Both the position numbers and the translations under genes were made by a program. From Echinicola strongylocentroti (GTDB lineage: Bacteria > Bacteroidota > Bacteroidia > Cytophagales > Cyclobacteriaceae): a DNA stretch of 64,000 bases. The notes under the pieces were generated by a model that saw only the letters and a program-made list of their open reading frames with translations, did no database searches and was not told where the DNA came from. Shown here piece by piece: positions 36,287-45,720 of the stretch. How positions within the stretch are numbered: position 1 is the stretch's first letter; every line of letters begins with the position of its first letter. The stretch spans positions 2,465,001-2,529,000 of the forward strand of contig NZ_CP030041.1 of assembly GCF_003260975.1 (NCBI RefSeq). Direction: 5' to 3'.

Positions 36287-37048
36287 ATGAAACTTAACTA
36301 TAAAAAAGTAGGTCAAGGCAAGCCATTGATTATTCTGCACGGTCTTTTTGGTTCTGCTGACAACTGGCTCAGTATAGCTAAAGAGCTGGAAGAAGAGTAT
36401 ACCATGTACCTTCTGGACCAACGAAACCACGGGGACTCTCCCAAAAGTGATGAGTGGAGCTATAAAGCCATGGTAGATGACCTGGCCACCTTTATGACTT
36501 CACAAGGACTGGAGGCTGCCTATATCATGGGGCATTCCATGGGAGGAAAAACGGCCATGAACTTTGCGCTAAGACACCCCGGCAAAGTCAAAAAACTGAT
36601 CATCGCCGACATCGCTCCACGTTATTATCCGCCCCACCACCAAACCATTCTCGAAGGGCTAAATGCGATCGACATGGACAGTCTCAAATCCAGAAAAGAG
36701 GCCGATGAGACCCTTGCCGAACATATCCCCGAAGCAGGAGTCAGGCAATTCCTCATGAAAAGCCTTGGCAGGGATGATGACCGCAAATTCGTATGGAAAA
36801 TCAACTTGCCCGTCATCACCGAAAAAATCGAAAATGTGGGTGAAGGGCTCGATAGCGACAAGACCTATGATGGGCCGACCCTCTTCATGCGTGGTGCCAA
36901 TTCTGATTATATCCAAGATAAGGACAAGGAAGACTTGGAGAAGTATTTCCCAGAACACAAACTGATCACAATCAAAAATGCCGGACACTGGCTCCATGCA
37001 GAACAGCCTGATGCCGTAGTAGCGACAGTCAAGGCATTTTTGGGATAA
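36287..37048 (+). CDS. Alpha/beta hydrolase (YbfF-like esterase)
   Basis: 253 aa. The oxyanion block ILHGLFGSADNW, the nucleophile elbow MGHSMGGKTAM (Ser of GHSMG) and the terminal histidine in IKNAGHWLHAEQPD form the catalytic set. The length and LLDQRNHGDSPKSDEW match the YbfF acyl-CoA/ester hydrolase group. The natural substrate is unknown. Confidence 0.88.
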   Translation: MKLNYKKVGQGKPLIILHGLFGSADNWLSIAKELEEEYTMYLLDQRNHGDSPKSDEWSYKAMVDDLATFMTSQGLEAAYIMGHSMGGKTAMNFALRHPGKVKKLIIADIAPRYYPPHHQTILEGLNAIDMDSLKSRKEADETLAEHIPEAGVRQFLMKSLGRDDDRKFVWKINLPVITEKIENVGEGLDSDKTYDGPTLFMRGANSDYIQDKDKEDLEKYFPEHKLITIKNAGHWLHAEQPDAVVATVKAFLG

Positions 37049-37211
37049 AGTCTCAAAAATAGCGAATCTGATAGCAATAAATTGCATAGAACATCAATGG
37101 TCTTCCGCAATTCTACCGCTTCCAATTTGCGCATTACCATCCATCTTTATTTGCAATATCCGTAAAAAGCACTCCCTTGATAGCAGTAAGTTGCACCGTT
37201 AACCGTCAATT

Positions 37212-37925
37212 ATGAAAAAAGGAAAACTCTATCTGATTCCCAATGTTTTGGCAGAAGGCACAGGCCAGGAAATCATCAGTCCTCAGGTCAAAGAAGTGAT
37301 CAGCCATACCACTTATTTCTTGGCAGAAAACCTCCGAACGGCCAGGCGATATATCTCCAGCCTGAGACTTGGACTCACGATCGAAGAGCTGCAGTTTGAG
37401 GTATTGGACAAAAAGACCAAGGCCACCCAAATGCCACAATTGCTCCAACCGATCTTTGACGGACATGACATGGGCATCATCTCAGAGGCCGGCTGTCCAG
37501 GAATCGCAGACCCGGGTGCAGTGGCCGTGGCATTTGCCCACCAAAAAAACATCCAAGTGGTACCACTTTCGGGACCTTCCTCCATGTTCATGGCACTGAT
37601 GGGAGCAGGCTTCAATGGACAGTCGTTTACCTTTCATGGTTATCTTCCCATTGACAAAAAAGCCCGGGTGCAGGCCATCAAAAGCCTGGAAAGTGAATCC
37701 TCCCAATACCGACGGACACAGCTTTTTATGGAAACGCCCTTCCGTAACAACCACCTGCTGGAAGACCTGAAAACCCACCTTCATCCCAATACCAAACTCT
37801 GCATCGCCAAAAACCTAACCGCCAAAGACGAATTTATCCAAACCAAGACCATTGCAGAATGGCGCAAGGTGAAAATCGACCTCCACAAAATCCCAACGGT
37901 TTTTGTACTGGACACGAATTATTGA
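37212..37925 (+). CDS. RsmI-type tetrapyrrole-fold methyltransferase
   Basis: 237 aa. IISEAGCPGIADPGA and VVPLSGPSSMFMALMGAG are the SAM-binding blocks of the RsmI/SAM methylase family, whose best-known member 2'-O-methylates C1402 of 16S rRNA. The first block begins LYLIPNVLAEG instead of the usual LYVVATPIGN, which marks a separate Bacteroidota branch, so the 16S substrate is an inference. Confidence 0.82.
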   Translation: MKKGKLYLIPNVLAEGTGQEIISPQVKEVISHTTYFLAENLRTARRYISSLRLGLTIEELQFEVLDKKTKATQMPQLLQPIFDGHDMGIISEAGCPGIADPGAVAVAFAHQKNIQVVPLSGPSSMFMALMGAGFNGQSFTFHGYLPIDKKARVQAIKSLESESSQYRRTQLFMETPFRNNHLLEDLKTHLHPNTKLCIAKNLTAKDEFIQTKTIAEWRKVKIDLHKIPTVFVLDTNY

Positions 37926-38085
37926 GGTGCTAAGGTGCTAAGGTTAACAGGTTTGTAGGTGATAGGTTTTTGGCAAGCCAATGCCTCCACACATCTCTTC
38001 AACCAACTAGTCAGCGTCTGGAGACGCAGACTAAGACTACTAAAATCTACTGACTTCTTCTTCAACTCAAAACCAATACCCAAGT

Positions 38086-38235
38086 TCAACCCGGTTTATG
38101 AATTAGGAATCGTTATAACCTGTCTCGATAGCTATCGGGAAGATTTGAAAGTGCAATAAAATCAGTTAGTTTGGAGATGTGAGCGTTGCGGCGGCGGGTC
38201 AGGTCGCAATAGATAGGCTAATGTATATTCCGGGC
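38086..38235. mobile_element. MITE copy 3, interrupted at its right end
   Basis: It starts with AACCCGGTTTATGAATTAGG and reaches GCTAATGTATATTCCGGG at 38234; the last bases continue at 38626-38640 after an inserted element. It is the most diverged of the longer copies, with extra sequence in the middle. Confidence 0.62.
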
Positions 38236-38625
38236 AATGTCGTTTAGTTAAGAAGATTTCCCAATACGGATCGTCCATTGAGAGAATTATGATTTTAATC
38301 CATGGTCTTTTTAAACATGTATAAAATGGATCCGCCTTGCAGGTATTGAGCGTTAAGAAATTAAAAAGCGGGCGGGCAATAAGGCAGGCTTGTCTGACGA
38401 AATGCTGCCCAAAAAGAATGTTGGCAGCTAAAAAGGAGGAGTTTGCCTGCATGAGGGCAGGTTTTAATTTTAGGCCAATAGATGCACAGCGGCGGGGTTT
38501 TTTGGTTACTTTTTTGACCTGAAGCAAAAAAGTAACAAAGGTAAAGAGATGAAAACTATCTTGGGATTTAGCAAGAAAAATAATTAAATCAATATTTCCA
38601 GATACACACCAACTAAACGACATTG
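38235..38625. mobile_element. 391-bp inverted-repeat element nested in MITE copy 3
   Basis: Ends are CAATGTCGTTTAGTT and AACTAAACGACATTG, perfect 15-bp inverted repeats. ATATTCCGGG before and ATAGTCCGGG after form a 10-bp flanking duplication with one mismatch, so this element jumped into the MITE. It has no transposase; the interior carries a block (GGATCCGCCTTGCAGGTATT onward) that recurs at 51453. Confidence 0.72.
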
Positions 38626-38652
38626 ATAGTCCGGGTTAAAACTATATTCACT

Positions 38653-39369
38653 ATGGCAAATAAATCAACCTTATCAGAAATCGAAAAACGATTTGACAAC
38701 GACGTGGACCGATTCTCCAATCTCGAAACAGGCCAAGCCTCCACCGTAGATGCACTTTTCAACATGGAATTGATCACAGATGGTATCGCCCAGCTGTATC
38801 CGGATTTGACCCAATTACTGGACATTGGGTGTGGAGCGGGAAATTACACGGTAAAGCTCCTATCCAAGCTTAAAGCAGCTCCAAACGTCACCTTGGCAGA
38901 TCTTAGCCAGCCCATGCTGGAGCGGGCAAAAGAAAGGAGTGCTTCGCTTACTGATGGCGAAGTAACCACCATCAAAGGAGATTTCAGAAAGCTGCCGCTA
39001 CAGGAAAACACTTACGATGTCATCATTGCCACGGCGGTACTGCACCACCTAAGGGATGATGAAGATTGGGAAACTGCTTTTATGAAGCTGCATCGTCTAC
39101 TAAAGCCAGGTGGAAGCTTGTGGGTCTTTGATTTGGTCTCCCACGATGAGCCAAAAATCCAGGATTTACTGTACCGGCAAAAATACGGACAGTTTCTGGC
39201 CAATCTAAAAGATGAAAATTACCGGGACCATGTGTTCGATTATATCGAAAAGGAAGACAGTCCACGCAGCACACAATACCAAATAGATGTGGCCCAAAAA
39301 GCAGGCTTTCGTTCAACAGAGGTTTTGCACAAGCACCTTTGCTTTACCTCATACGTAGCCTTCAAATAA
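38653..39369 (+). CDS. Class I SAM-dependent methyltransferase
   Basis: About 238 aa. Motif I LLDIGCGAGNYTVKL, motif II TLADLSQPMLERAK and the post-I FDVIIATAVLHHL-type segment (YDVIIATAVLHHLRDD) are clear; LLKPGGSLWVFDLV follows. Substrate unknown. ATG 38653 is chosen because upstream sequence belongs to the nested mobile element. Confidence 0.86.
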   Translation: MANKSTLSEIEKRFDNDVDRFSNLETGQASTVDALFNMELITDGIAQLYPDLTQLLDIGCGAGNYTVKLLSKLKAAPNVTLADLSQPMLERAKERSASLTDGEVTTIKGDFRKLPLQENTYDVIIATAVLHHLRDDEDWETAFMKLHRLLKPGGSLWVFDLVSHDEPKIQDLLYRQKYGQFLANLKDENYRDHVFDYIEKEDSPRSTQYQIDVAQKAGFRSTEVLHKHLCFTSYVAFK

Positions 39370-39430
39370 GCCCACCGATATATGGTCATTGAGCATGAGC
39401 CCCTTTTGGTCTGAGCCTCCGTTCCCTTTT

Positions 39431-39460
39431 TTTGGTCTGAGTCTCCAGACTCAGACCAAA
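39431..39460. terminator. Bidirectional terminator-like palindrome
   Basis: TTTGGTCTGAGTCT and AGACTCAGACCAAA form a 14-bp perfect inverted repeat around CC, between two convergent genes, and a half copy (TTTTGGTCTGAG) lies at about 39406. It is probably a terminator for both genes; the half copy suggests a local repeat. Confidence 0.55.
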
Positions 39461-39508
39461 ACTCACAAAAGTCTCCAGACTTTCACATTTACATCTCCCT
39501 AAACCGGG

Positions 39509-40138
39509 TTAAAAAAGGCTGAAATTCTTCACTTGATCGATAAAGTGCACGGCACTCTCCGGAGACAATACCAAGATAAAACCAATACCAAATAAGGCTC
39601 CATACAAATGGGCATCGTGGTTAATGCTGTCATTTCCCTGTTTGCTCTTAATGGCCGAATAGCCTAGGAACAATATCCCCAAAATAAATCCAGGAAGGCA
39701 CAGCAAGCCGAAAAGGCAAATATCCGCCATTGGCATAAGGATGATACTGGCAAAAACCGCAGCCGAAGTACCCCCTGAAGCCCCTAAGGCTTGGTAATGG
39801 GGATTATTTTTGTGTTTTAAATAAGTGGGAATATCAGCAATAACAATGGCCGCCAAGTAAAACGCTACAAAAACGACAATACCCACCATTCCACCGAAAC
39901 GATAGGTCAAGTATTGCTCCACTAATCTCCCAAAAAAGTAAAAGGTAATCATATTGAACAATAAGTGCATTCCATCTTTATGGATAAAGCCAGAAAGCAC
40001 AAACCGGTCATATTGGCCCCGCTCATTGACCAAATAGGGATTAAACATGCTCCTGGATAAGAAAGAATAATTCTTCCAGGCATAAAACGAGCTAAGTGCT
40101 GTAATAATGATGATCAGTACCGTTGCGGATAATTGCAT
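39509..40138 (-). CDS. Rhomboid family intramembrane serine protease
   Basis: 209 aa with six or seven membrane helices. The catalytic serine is in LGASGGTSAAVF (GxSG) and the histidine in HDAHLYGALFG. The loop HKDGMHLLFNMITFYFFG is the usual N-terminal HxxxN block. Rhomboids cut membrane proteins within the lipid bilayer; the substrate is unknown. Confidence 0.92.
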   Translation of the reverse strand: MQLSATVLIIIITALSSFYAWKNYSFLSRSMFNPYLVNERGQYDRFVLSGFIHKDGMHLLFNMITFYFFGRLVEQYLTYRFGGMVGIVVFVAFYLAAIVIADIPTYLKHKNNPHYQALGASGGTSAAVFASIILMPMADICLFGLLCLPGFILGILFLGYSAIKSKQGNDSINHDAHLYGALFGIGFILVLSPESAVHFIDQVKNFSLF

Positions 40139-40174
40139 TTCAAAAACAATAGGAAGGTGAACAATACCGGGGAA

Positions 40175-41167
40175 TTACTTTTCCCGGTCAATTAGGTTTT
40201 GGGTCAGGCCTTTCAAGGCTACGAGTACCTCTGGTTTTTTGACTTCTAGGGCGCTCAGCTGTGCAAAACCCTGCTGGAAATAACTTTCCATCTTGGCTTC
40301 TGTTATTCGCTTGATCCCTAAACTGTCGTAAATGGCGGTAACTTTTTCCACCTTTTCCACTTTATCAAACTCATCTTTGCCGAGCCATCCTTCCAATTGT
40401 CGTTTTTCTTCTCCCGTGGCCAATTCCTTCGCTTTGATCAGCAAAAACGTCTTCTTATTGGCCAGGATGTCTCCACCCACTTGCTTGCCAAATTTCGCTT
40501 TGTCCGCATACACATCCAGCAGATCGTCTTTCAGCTGAAAGCCGATTCCCACATTAACACCGAATTCGTACAGGTGCTGGGAATCCTCCAGTGAAGCACC
40601 GCCCAAGATCGCACCGTATTGCAATGCAAAGCCCAATAATACGGCGGTCTTTTGTCGGATCATTTCCAAGTATTCCGACTCCGAGACCTGTTCTCGGGTT
40701 TCGAAATTCATATCATGTTGCTGCCCTTCGCACACTTCGGAGGCTGTTTGGTTAAAAAGCCGCAGACACACCGCCAACTTGTCCTCTGGAACATGCAGCA
40801 ACATATCATATACTTTTACCAACATCACATCGCCAGCAAGAATTGCCGTATTGGTGTCCCATTTTTTGTGGACCGTGGCTTCCCCTCTCCTCAGGGGAGC
40901 CTCATCCATGATATCATCGTGCACCAAAGTAAAATTGTGAAAGACCTCCACAGCAGCTGCCGGAGTAAGGATCTTTTCATAATCATCCCTATAAAGGGAA
41001 TACGCCAGCAAGGTCAGCAGCGGCCTGATGCGCTTGCCGCCGAGGCTCATAATATAGGCAATAGGGTCATAAAGCTGTTGTGGGTCATTCCCAAAAGAAT
41101 ACGCCCCTATGTGCTTTTCCAGCTGCTCTACCAGCTCTTGGCTGAGGTTGGTTTTAGTCGTTGTCAT
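40175..41167 (-). CDS. Polyprenyl synthetase (short-chain isoprenyl diphosphate synthase)
   Basis: About 330 aa. The two aspartate-rich motifs, LVHDDIMDEAPLRRG and FQLKDDLLDVYAD, chelate magnesium in trans-isoprenyl synthases. The GGKRIRPLL block is intact. The product is likely FPP or GGPP, which would feed uppS or quinones; length of chain cannot be fixed from this reading. Its 5' end overlaps the rnr 3' end by 14 bp, so the two share a transcript. ATG 41167 preferred over TTG 41173. Confidence 0.9.
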   Translation of the reverse strand: MTTTKTNLSQELVEQLEKHIGAYSFGNDPQQLYDPIAYIMSLGGKRIRPLLTLLAYSLYRDDYEKILTPAAAVEVFHNFTLVHDDIMDEAPLRRGEATVHKKWDTNTAILAGDVMLVKVYDMLLHVPEDKLAVCLRLFNQTASEVCEGQQHDMNFETREQVSESEYLEMIRQKTAVLLGFALQYGAILGGASLEDSQHLYEFGVNVGIGFQLKDDLLDVYADKAKFGKQVGGDILANKKTFLLIKAKELATGEEKRQLEGWLGKDEFDKVEKVEKVTAIYDSLGIKRITEAKMESYFQQGFAQLSALEVKKPEVLVALKGLTQNLIDREK

Positions 41168-43328
41168 CTGCAAATTCCAAATCTATGGTTCTTCTGTCAA
41201 TATCCGTGTTCGTTACACGGACCCTCACCTGGTCACCCAGTGTGATCATCTTTTTATTTTTTGCTCCAATCAGGCGCATGTTTTTCTCGTCGAACTCGTA
41301 ATAATCATCCTCCAAATCCTGTAGCCTGATCATCCCCTCACATTTGGTTTCGGTGATTTCCACAAAAATCCCCCATTCCGTCACACCGGAGATAATGCCC
41401 TCATAGGCTTTGTCTTCGGCCAAGGACATGAACTCTACCTGTTTGTACTTAATGGAGGCCCTTTCTGCATCAGCGGCCCGCTTCTCACGTTCAGAGGAAT
41501 GGATACATTTATCCTCCCAAGCTTCCTTATCGGCTGATTTGCCTCCATCCAAATAATGCTGCAACAGACGATGCACCATCATATCTGGATACCTTCTGAT
41601 CGGAGAGGTAAAATGCGTATAATGCTTAAACGCCAGTCCAAAGTGCCCTTTTGGCTCTGTGGTGTAGCGGGCTTTGGCCATACTCCTGATCGCTAGCTGT
41701 TCCAGCAGATTCTGCTCTGGCTTGCCCTCTATTTCTCCCATCAGCTTGTTCAAGGTGGCAGCGACACGAGTCTCTTCCGTCATGGACACCTCATGGCCAA
41801 ATTTTTTGGCGAAGTTCGCAAAAGTCTCCAAGCGTTCCAAGTCTGGGTGGTCGTGTGTTCTGTAAACAAAGGTATCCTCCCCTTTGTTTTTGCTAAACAC
41901 AAATTCTGCCACTGCCTTATTGGCCATCAGCATATACTCCTCGATCATTTTGTGGATGTCCTTCCGCTCTTTCACCATTAGGCCAAGGGGGGTTCCTCTA
42001 TCATCCAACTTAAACTTCACCTCCACGGTTTCGAAGTTAATGGCGCCATTTTGAAAACGACGTTTTCTGACTTTCTTGGCCAAGTTGTTTAGCAAAGTAA
42101 GCTCGGAATAAAAATCTCCTTCCTGCTGATCAATATTCTCCTGGGCTTCTTCATAGGCAAACCTTCTGTCCGAATGGATAACAGTTCGGCCAATCCAATG
42201 CTTCAGCACTTTTCCGTCCTCATCCATCTCGAATACACAGGAAAAGGTCAGCTTATCCTCATTGGGGCGCAGGGAGCACAGGCCATTGCTAAGCCGCTCT
42301 GGCAGCATGGGAATGGTGCGATCCACCAAATACACCGAGGTGGCTCGGTCATACGCCTCCTTCTCCAAGTTGGTATTGGGTTTTACATAATGGGTCACAT
42401 CGGCGATGTGTACGCCCAATTCGATATTTCCATTGGGCAGGCGCTGGTAGGATATCGCATCGTCAAAGTCCTTGGCATCTGCCGGGTCAATGGTGAAGGT
42501 GGTCACCTCCCTATAATCCTTTCTGGATTTGATTTCTGCTTTGGAGATCTTTTCGGGAATGGCCTCAGCCTCCTCCACGATTTCTTCTGGGTATTCGAAT
42601 GGTAGCCCAAACTCTGCCATGATGGAGTGAATTTCCACTTCATGCTCACCCGCTTCTCCAAGTACTTGGGTCACCTTTCCGGTAGGGTTTTTATCTTCCT
42701 CTCTCCATTCGGTGATTTTGACCACTACTTTTTGGTTATGCTGGGCACCATTCAGGTTGGACTTGTGAATGAAAATGTCATGGTGCATCTTTTTGAAATC
42801 GGACACCACAAAGGCAAATCGCGGGGAAATCTCCACCCGGCCGACAAATTCCTCTCGCGCTCGCTTGACGACTTCCAGCACCCTGCCTTCTCGTTTTTGG
42901 CCAGGATGTTTGGATGGATTTACCATGACACGGACTTTGTCGTCATCAAGGGCATTTTTCATGTCTCGTGCCTTGACCATGATATCTTCCTCATCCTTGC
43001 CCTTATTATCAGGCACTACAAATGCAAACCGTGCATTGACGAAATCTACTGTCCCTTCGATAAAATCAGGTGTTCTGGTAGAGGCAAAGTGATTTCGGGG
43101 ATTTCTCGAAATACTGCCTGCCGCCACCAGCTTGTTCAATACCGGCTCCACACCGCCTTTGGTGATCTTGTCCCTGATGTTCAATTTTCTGATAATCTGC
43201 TTTAGCGAATATTCCTCACCATAGTGGCTATCCAAAAAATTGAGAATCCGCTCGGCCAGCTGGGCGGCATTGTCGATTGTGCCTGGTTTGCCCTTGCCTT
43301 TTCGTTGTTTTCTTGGTCTTTTGCTCAT
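41154..43328 (-). CDS. rnr: Ribonuclease R
   Basis: 724 aa. Order: a winged-helix start (RILNFLDSHYGEEYSLKQII), two cold-shock-type domains, the RNB catalytic domain with TIDPADAKDFDDAISYQ (catalytic aspartates) and FTSPIRRYPDMMVHRLL, and a C-terminal S1 domain (EGIISGVTEWGIFVEITE). This processive 3'-5' exonuclease degrades structured RNA and defective mRNA. The basic tail of other RNase R proteins is short here. Confidence 0.95.
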   Translation of the reverse strand: MSKRPRKQRKGKGKPGTIDNAAQLAERILNFLDSHYGEEYSLKQIIRKLNIRDKITKGGVEPVLNKLVAAGSISRNPRNHFASTRTPDFIEGTVDFVNARFAFVVPDNKGKDEEDIMVKARDMKNALDDDKVRVMVNPSKHPGQKREGRVLEVVKRAREEFVGRVEISPRFAFVVSDFKKMHHDIFIHKSNLNGAQHNQKVVVKITEWREEDKNPTGKVTQVLGEAGEHEVEIHSIMAEFGLPFEYPEEIVEEAEAIPEKISKAEIKSRKDYREVTTFTIDPADAKDFDDAISYQRLPNGNIELGVHIADVTHYVKPNTNLEKEAYDRATSVYLVDRTIPMLPERLSNGLCSLRPNEDKLTFSCVFEMDEDGKVLKHWIGRTVIHSDRRFAYEEAQENIDQQEGDFYSELTLLNNLAKKVRKRRFQNGAINFETVEVKFKLDDRGTPLGLMVKERKDIHKMIEEYMLMANKAVAEFVFSKNKGEDTFVYRTHDHPDLERLETFANFAKKFGHEVSMTEETRVAATLNKLMGEIEGKPEQNLLEQLAIRSMAKARYTTEPKGHFGLAFKHYTHFTSPIRRYPDMMVHRLLQHYLDGGKSADKEAWEDKCIHSSEREKRAADAERASIKYKQVEFMSLAEDKAYEGIISGVTEWGIFVEITETKCEGMIRLQDLEDDYYEFDEKNMRLIGAKNKKMITLGDQVRVRVTNTDIDRRTIDLEFADDND

Positions 43329-43554
43329 AAAAATTCTTTGTTTTCTTTAGCAGGCTGTACCTGCTCTAAATCTCTTTTAATGCCAAAACACGATGCTATT
43401 TTAATATTTACTGCTTTGGCTTTTTGATTTTCCTGACTGCGTCATTTTAATAGTGACTTTACATCTAAGGTGATTGTTTTTTTTAATGGTTGATAACAGT
43501 CAGGTACATTTCTTATTGATGGGTGACTTCACCCTTTTGACGCTTATTTGACGC

Positions 43555-44289
43555 TTACGCTTCTCTTTCTTCTGCATGAATCACATTGATCTTCATATCC
43601 CCTGGAAGCCCTTGATAGGCCAAATAGATTCTCGCCGTCACTTCTACATCCTTTAGGCAATAAATAGCAATGGATTTCAGGTCTTTCTGTTTATAAAATA
43701 CTTCATTGACCTCGCTGCCATCGATATTGTCCTTAGAACTAGGGATATCAAAGATAGCTGCCAGCAGTTCTAACCTGGTGTAATGCTTATAATCCCCAAA
43801 CTTCCACAGTTCCAGTGTATCAATATGCCGGATTTCCCAAGGCTTTTTCCCTGCCATTTGGAGCACTTCAGGTAGAGGCACTCTATTGATCAGCATTCTC
43901 CTGCAAAGATAGGGAAAGTCAAACTCTTTACCGTTGTGGGCACAGAGGGTCCAGTGTTTTTTCTCGAGGAGTTTTCTCAGTTCTAGCAAGGTATCATGCT
44001 CCTCTTCTTGGGCTATGTATTTAGTACGAAACTGCAACTGGTCTTGTTCGGGATCATAGAGGAAATAACCAACACCTACGCAGACCACCTTCCCAAACTC
44101 AGCATAAATACCTGCTTTTTCGAAATATAGTTCCTCAACTGACAAATCTCCTTCTTTGGACAGCTGTTTGGCTTTCTTGGCCCACTCTTGCTGCAGCCTT
44201 GGTGACAACCCATCCAACCGCTCCGTGAAAGAAGCCGTTTCAATGTCCAAAAATAAGATGTCCTTTAAGTCACTCAAAAAATCTGCCAT
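43555..44289 (-). CDS. 3'-5' exonuclease, DEDDy family (PolB-like)
   Basis: About 244 aa, RNase H fold. Exo I is LFLDIETASF, exo II is LCAHNGKEFDFPYLC and exo III is IYCLKDVEVTARIY with the tyrosine of the DEDDy type. It resembles the stand-alone exonuclease domains related to family B polymerases. I chose ATG 44289. It starts 8 bp after the 133-aa gene and may be its cotranscribed partner. DNA or RNA substrate unknown. Confidence 0.86.
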   Translation of the reverse strand: MADFLSDLKDILFLDIETASFTERLDGLSPRLQQEWAKKAKQLSKEGDLSVEELYFEKAGIYAEFGKVVCVGVGYFLYDPEQDQLQFRTKYIAQEEEHDTLLELRKLLEKKHWTLCAHNGKEFDFPYLCRRMLINRVPLPEVLQMAGKKPWEIRHIDTLELWKFGDYKHYTRLELLAAIFDIPSSKDNIDGSEVNEVFYKQKDLKSIAIYCLKDVEVTARIYLAYQGLPGDMKINVIHAEEREA

Positions 44290-44297
44290 AGTCCAAA

Positions 44298-44699
44298 TCA
44301 AGGATGTAAAACGCCTTCTAGGTCAAGCGCTGGAATATATTGAATGTTCTCTTGGCTTATGCTCCCTTCTACGAAGACAAATTTCTTGTCAAATATCTGA
44401 TCCAATATATAATAACTTACCCAGAATTCATTGTTCAATGCGAACAATTTGGGGTCAATGGGCTCGATTTTGGCGATGCTTTCAGCGCCCAGTTCTTCGA
44501 TCATATGCCGTAGTGTCGACGTCTTGGTTTCTTCGCCGTTGAGCACGCCATACCCTTTGGAAGTCACCATCAGGTGATGTAATTCTATCATATTGTGGTT
44601 CATGATGTACACGCCCCACTCGGTATTACCTTCCACTTCTTCTTTGGCAATCGCCAGTTTCACTCCGGTCACCGGATGAAAATCAATGTCTTTCTTCAT
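44298..44699 (-). CDS. Conserved hypothetical protein (133 aa)
   Basis: A soluble protein with no signal or membrane segment; I recognise no family. It has an alternating beta pattern (WGVYIMNHNMIELHHLMVTS) then a long acidic helix region and FVFVEGSISQENIQYIPAL at the end. It lies between lipB (upstream, same strand) and the DEDDy exonuclease, all likely one operon. No function is assigned. Confidence 0.75.
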   Translation of the reverse strand: MKKDIDFHPVTGVKLAIAKEEVEGNTEWGVYIMNHNMIELHHLMVTSKGYGVLNGEETKTSTLRHMIEELGAESIAKIEPIDPKLFALNNEFWVSYYILDQIFDKKFVFVEGSISQENIQYIPALDLEGVLHP

Positions 44700-44738
44700 G
44701 TTAATACTGGAACATTTAACCCTTATTATTTACCCCAA

Positions 44739-45497
44739 TTAGTCTTCCCACTCCATCTCAAACAAATCGGCCAGATGCTGTCGCACTTTCGCCTTTACCT
44801 CATTCTCGTCTACAGGCCTTCCCAACTCTAAGTGCAAAGACGTCACAGCCTTATCAGCGATACCGCAAGGGACGATATTGCCAAAATAGGAAAGGTCAGC
44901 GTTGACATTAAACGCAAAGCCGTGCATGGTCACCCACCTGCTGGATTTAACGCCCAAGGCGCAGATTTTCCGGGGATTGATCCGCTCCTTATGGTCCAGC
45001 CAGACTCCCGTGAGTCCTTCGATCCTGCCCGCTTCTATGCCATATTCCGCTAAAGTCAAGATGATCGCTTCCTCGAGGTAGCGAAGGTATTTATGGATAT
45101 CCGTGAAGAAATTATCCAGGTCCAACAGCGGATAGCCGACCAACTGCCCCGGGCCATGGTAGGTGATATCACCTCCTCTGTTGATCTTATAAAACGTAGC
45201 CTCCTTCTCAGCTAGCTGCACTTCATCCAAAAGCAAATGGGTCAGCTCACCACTCTTGCCTATTGTATAAACATGAGGGTGCTCCACGAAGAGCAGGTAA
45301 TTGGAGGTGGATAATTGTTCTTCAAGCCCTTTCTTTCTGTTTTCGATCTTGGCGGCCACGATCTCAGCAAAAAGCAACTCCTGATAATCCCAGGTCTCTT
45401 TATAGTCCTTCTTGCCTAAATCGATGAATTTTACTTTCTTATTAATAATATGATTCACAACGGGTTCCTTCCAATGATTTATGGTGATCAACACCAT
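44739..45497 (-). CDS. lipB: Octanoyl-[acyl-carrier-protein]:protein transferase LipB
   Basis: About 252 aa. The catalytic lysine and cysteine lie in KICALGVKSSRWVTMHGFA and FGNIVPCGIADKAVTS, and RGGDITYHGPGQLVGYPL is the substrate loop. The enzyme transfers octanoyl groups to lipoyl domains of dehydrogenases, the first step of lipoate synthesis. ATG 45497 is used; a TTG 30 bases upstream is in frame. The 5' part is duplicated just upstream (45677-46082); this copy is the intact one. Confidence 0.93.
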   Translation of the reverse strand: MVLITINHWKEPVVNHIINKKVKFIDLGKKDYKETWDYQELLFAEIVAAKIENRKKGLEEQLSTSNYLLFVEHPHVYTIGKSGELTHLLLDEVQLAEKEATFYKINRGGDITYHGPGQLVGYPLLDLDNFFTDIHKYLRYLEEAIILTLAEYGIEAGRIEGLTGVWLDHKERINPRKICALGVKSSRWVTMHGFAFNVNADLSYFGNIVPCGIADKAVTSLHLELGRPVDENEVKAKVRQHLADLFEMEWED

Positions 45498-45676
45498 TTT
45501 TTGACGATGGGTTCTATTTTTTGGCAATACTAACCTGACTGATCACGGCGCCAAAACTTAACGTTTCACAAAATTAATAAAAAATACCATGGCACAGCAC
45601 AATACAATGGGAAGCGATGCCGAAGGATTCGCTGCTGACTTTTTGATTTCCAAGCATTACACCCTTCTGGAAAAAA
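45092..45676. repeat. Tandem duplication, unit 1
   Basis: 585 bp that repeat, with no difference I can find, at 45677-46261. The unit holds the 5' half of lipB (minus), the 61-bp divergent promoter region and the first 29 codons of yraN (plus). Confidence 0.95.
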
Positions 45677-45720
45677 TATGGATATCCGTGAAGAAATTAT
45701 CCAGGTCCAACAGCGGATAG
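45589..45720 (+). pseudogene. Truncated yraN 5' fragment
   Basis: The first 29 codons are the same as in the intact yraN at 46174, then the frame runs through the duplication joint into antisense lipB sequence and stops after 14 foreign codons. It lacks the whole nuclease core, so it is a by-product of the duplication. It still carries the promoter and start site. Confidence 0.9.

Noticed and set aside
38162..38623. Minus-strand 153-codon frame
   Set aside because: It lies entirely inside repeat elements that recur in the window with frame-breaking changes.
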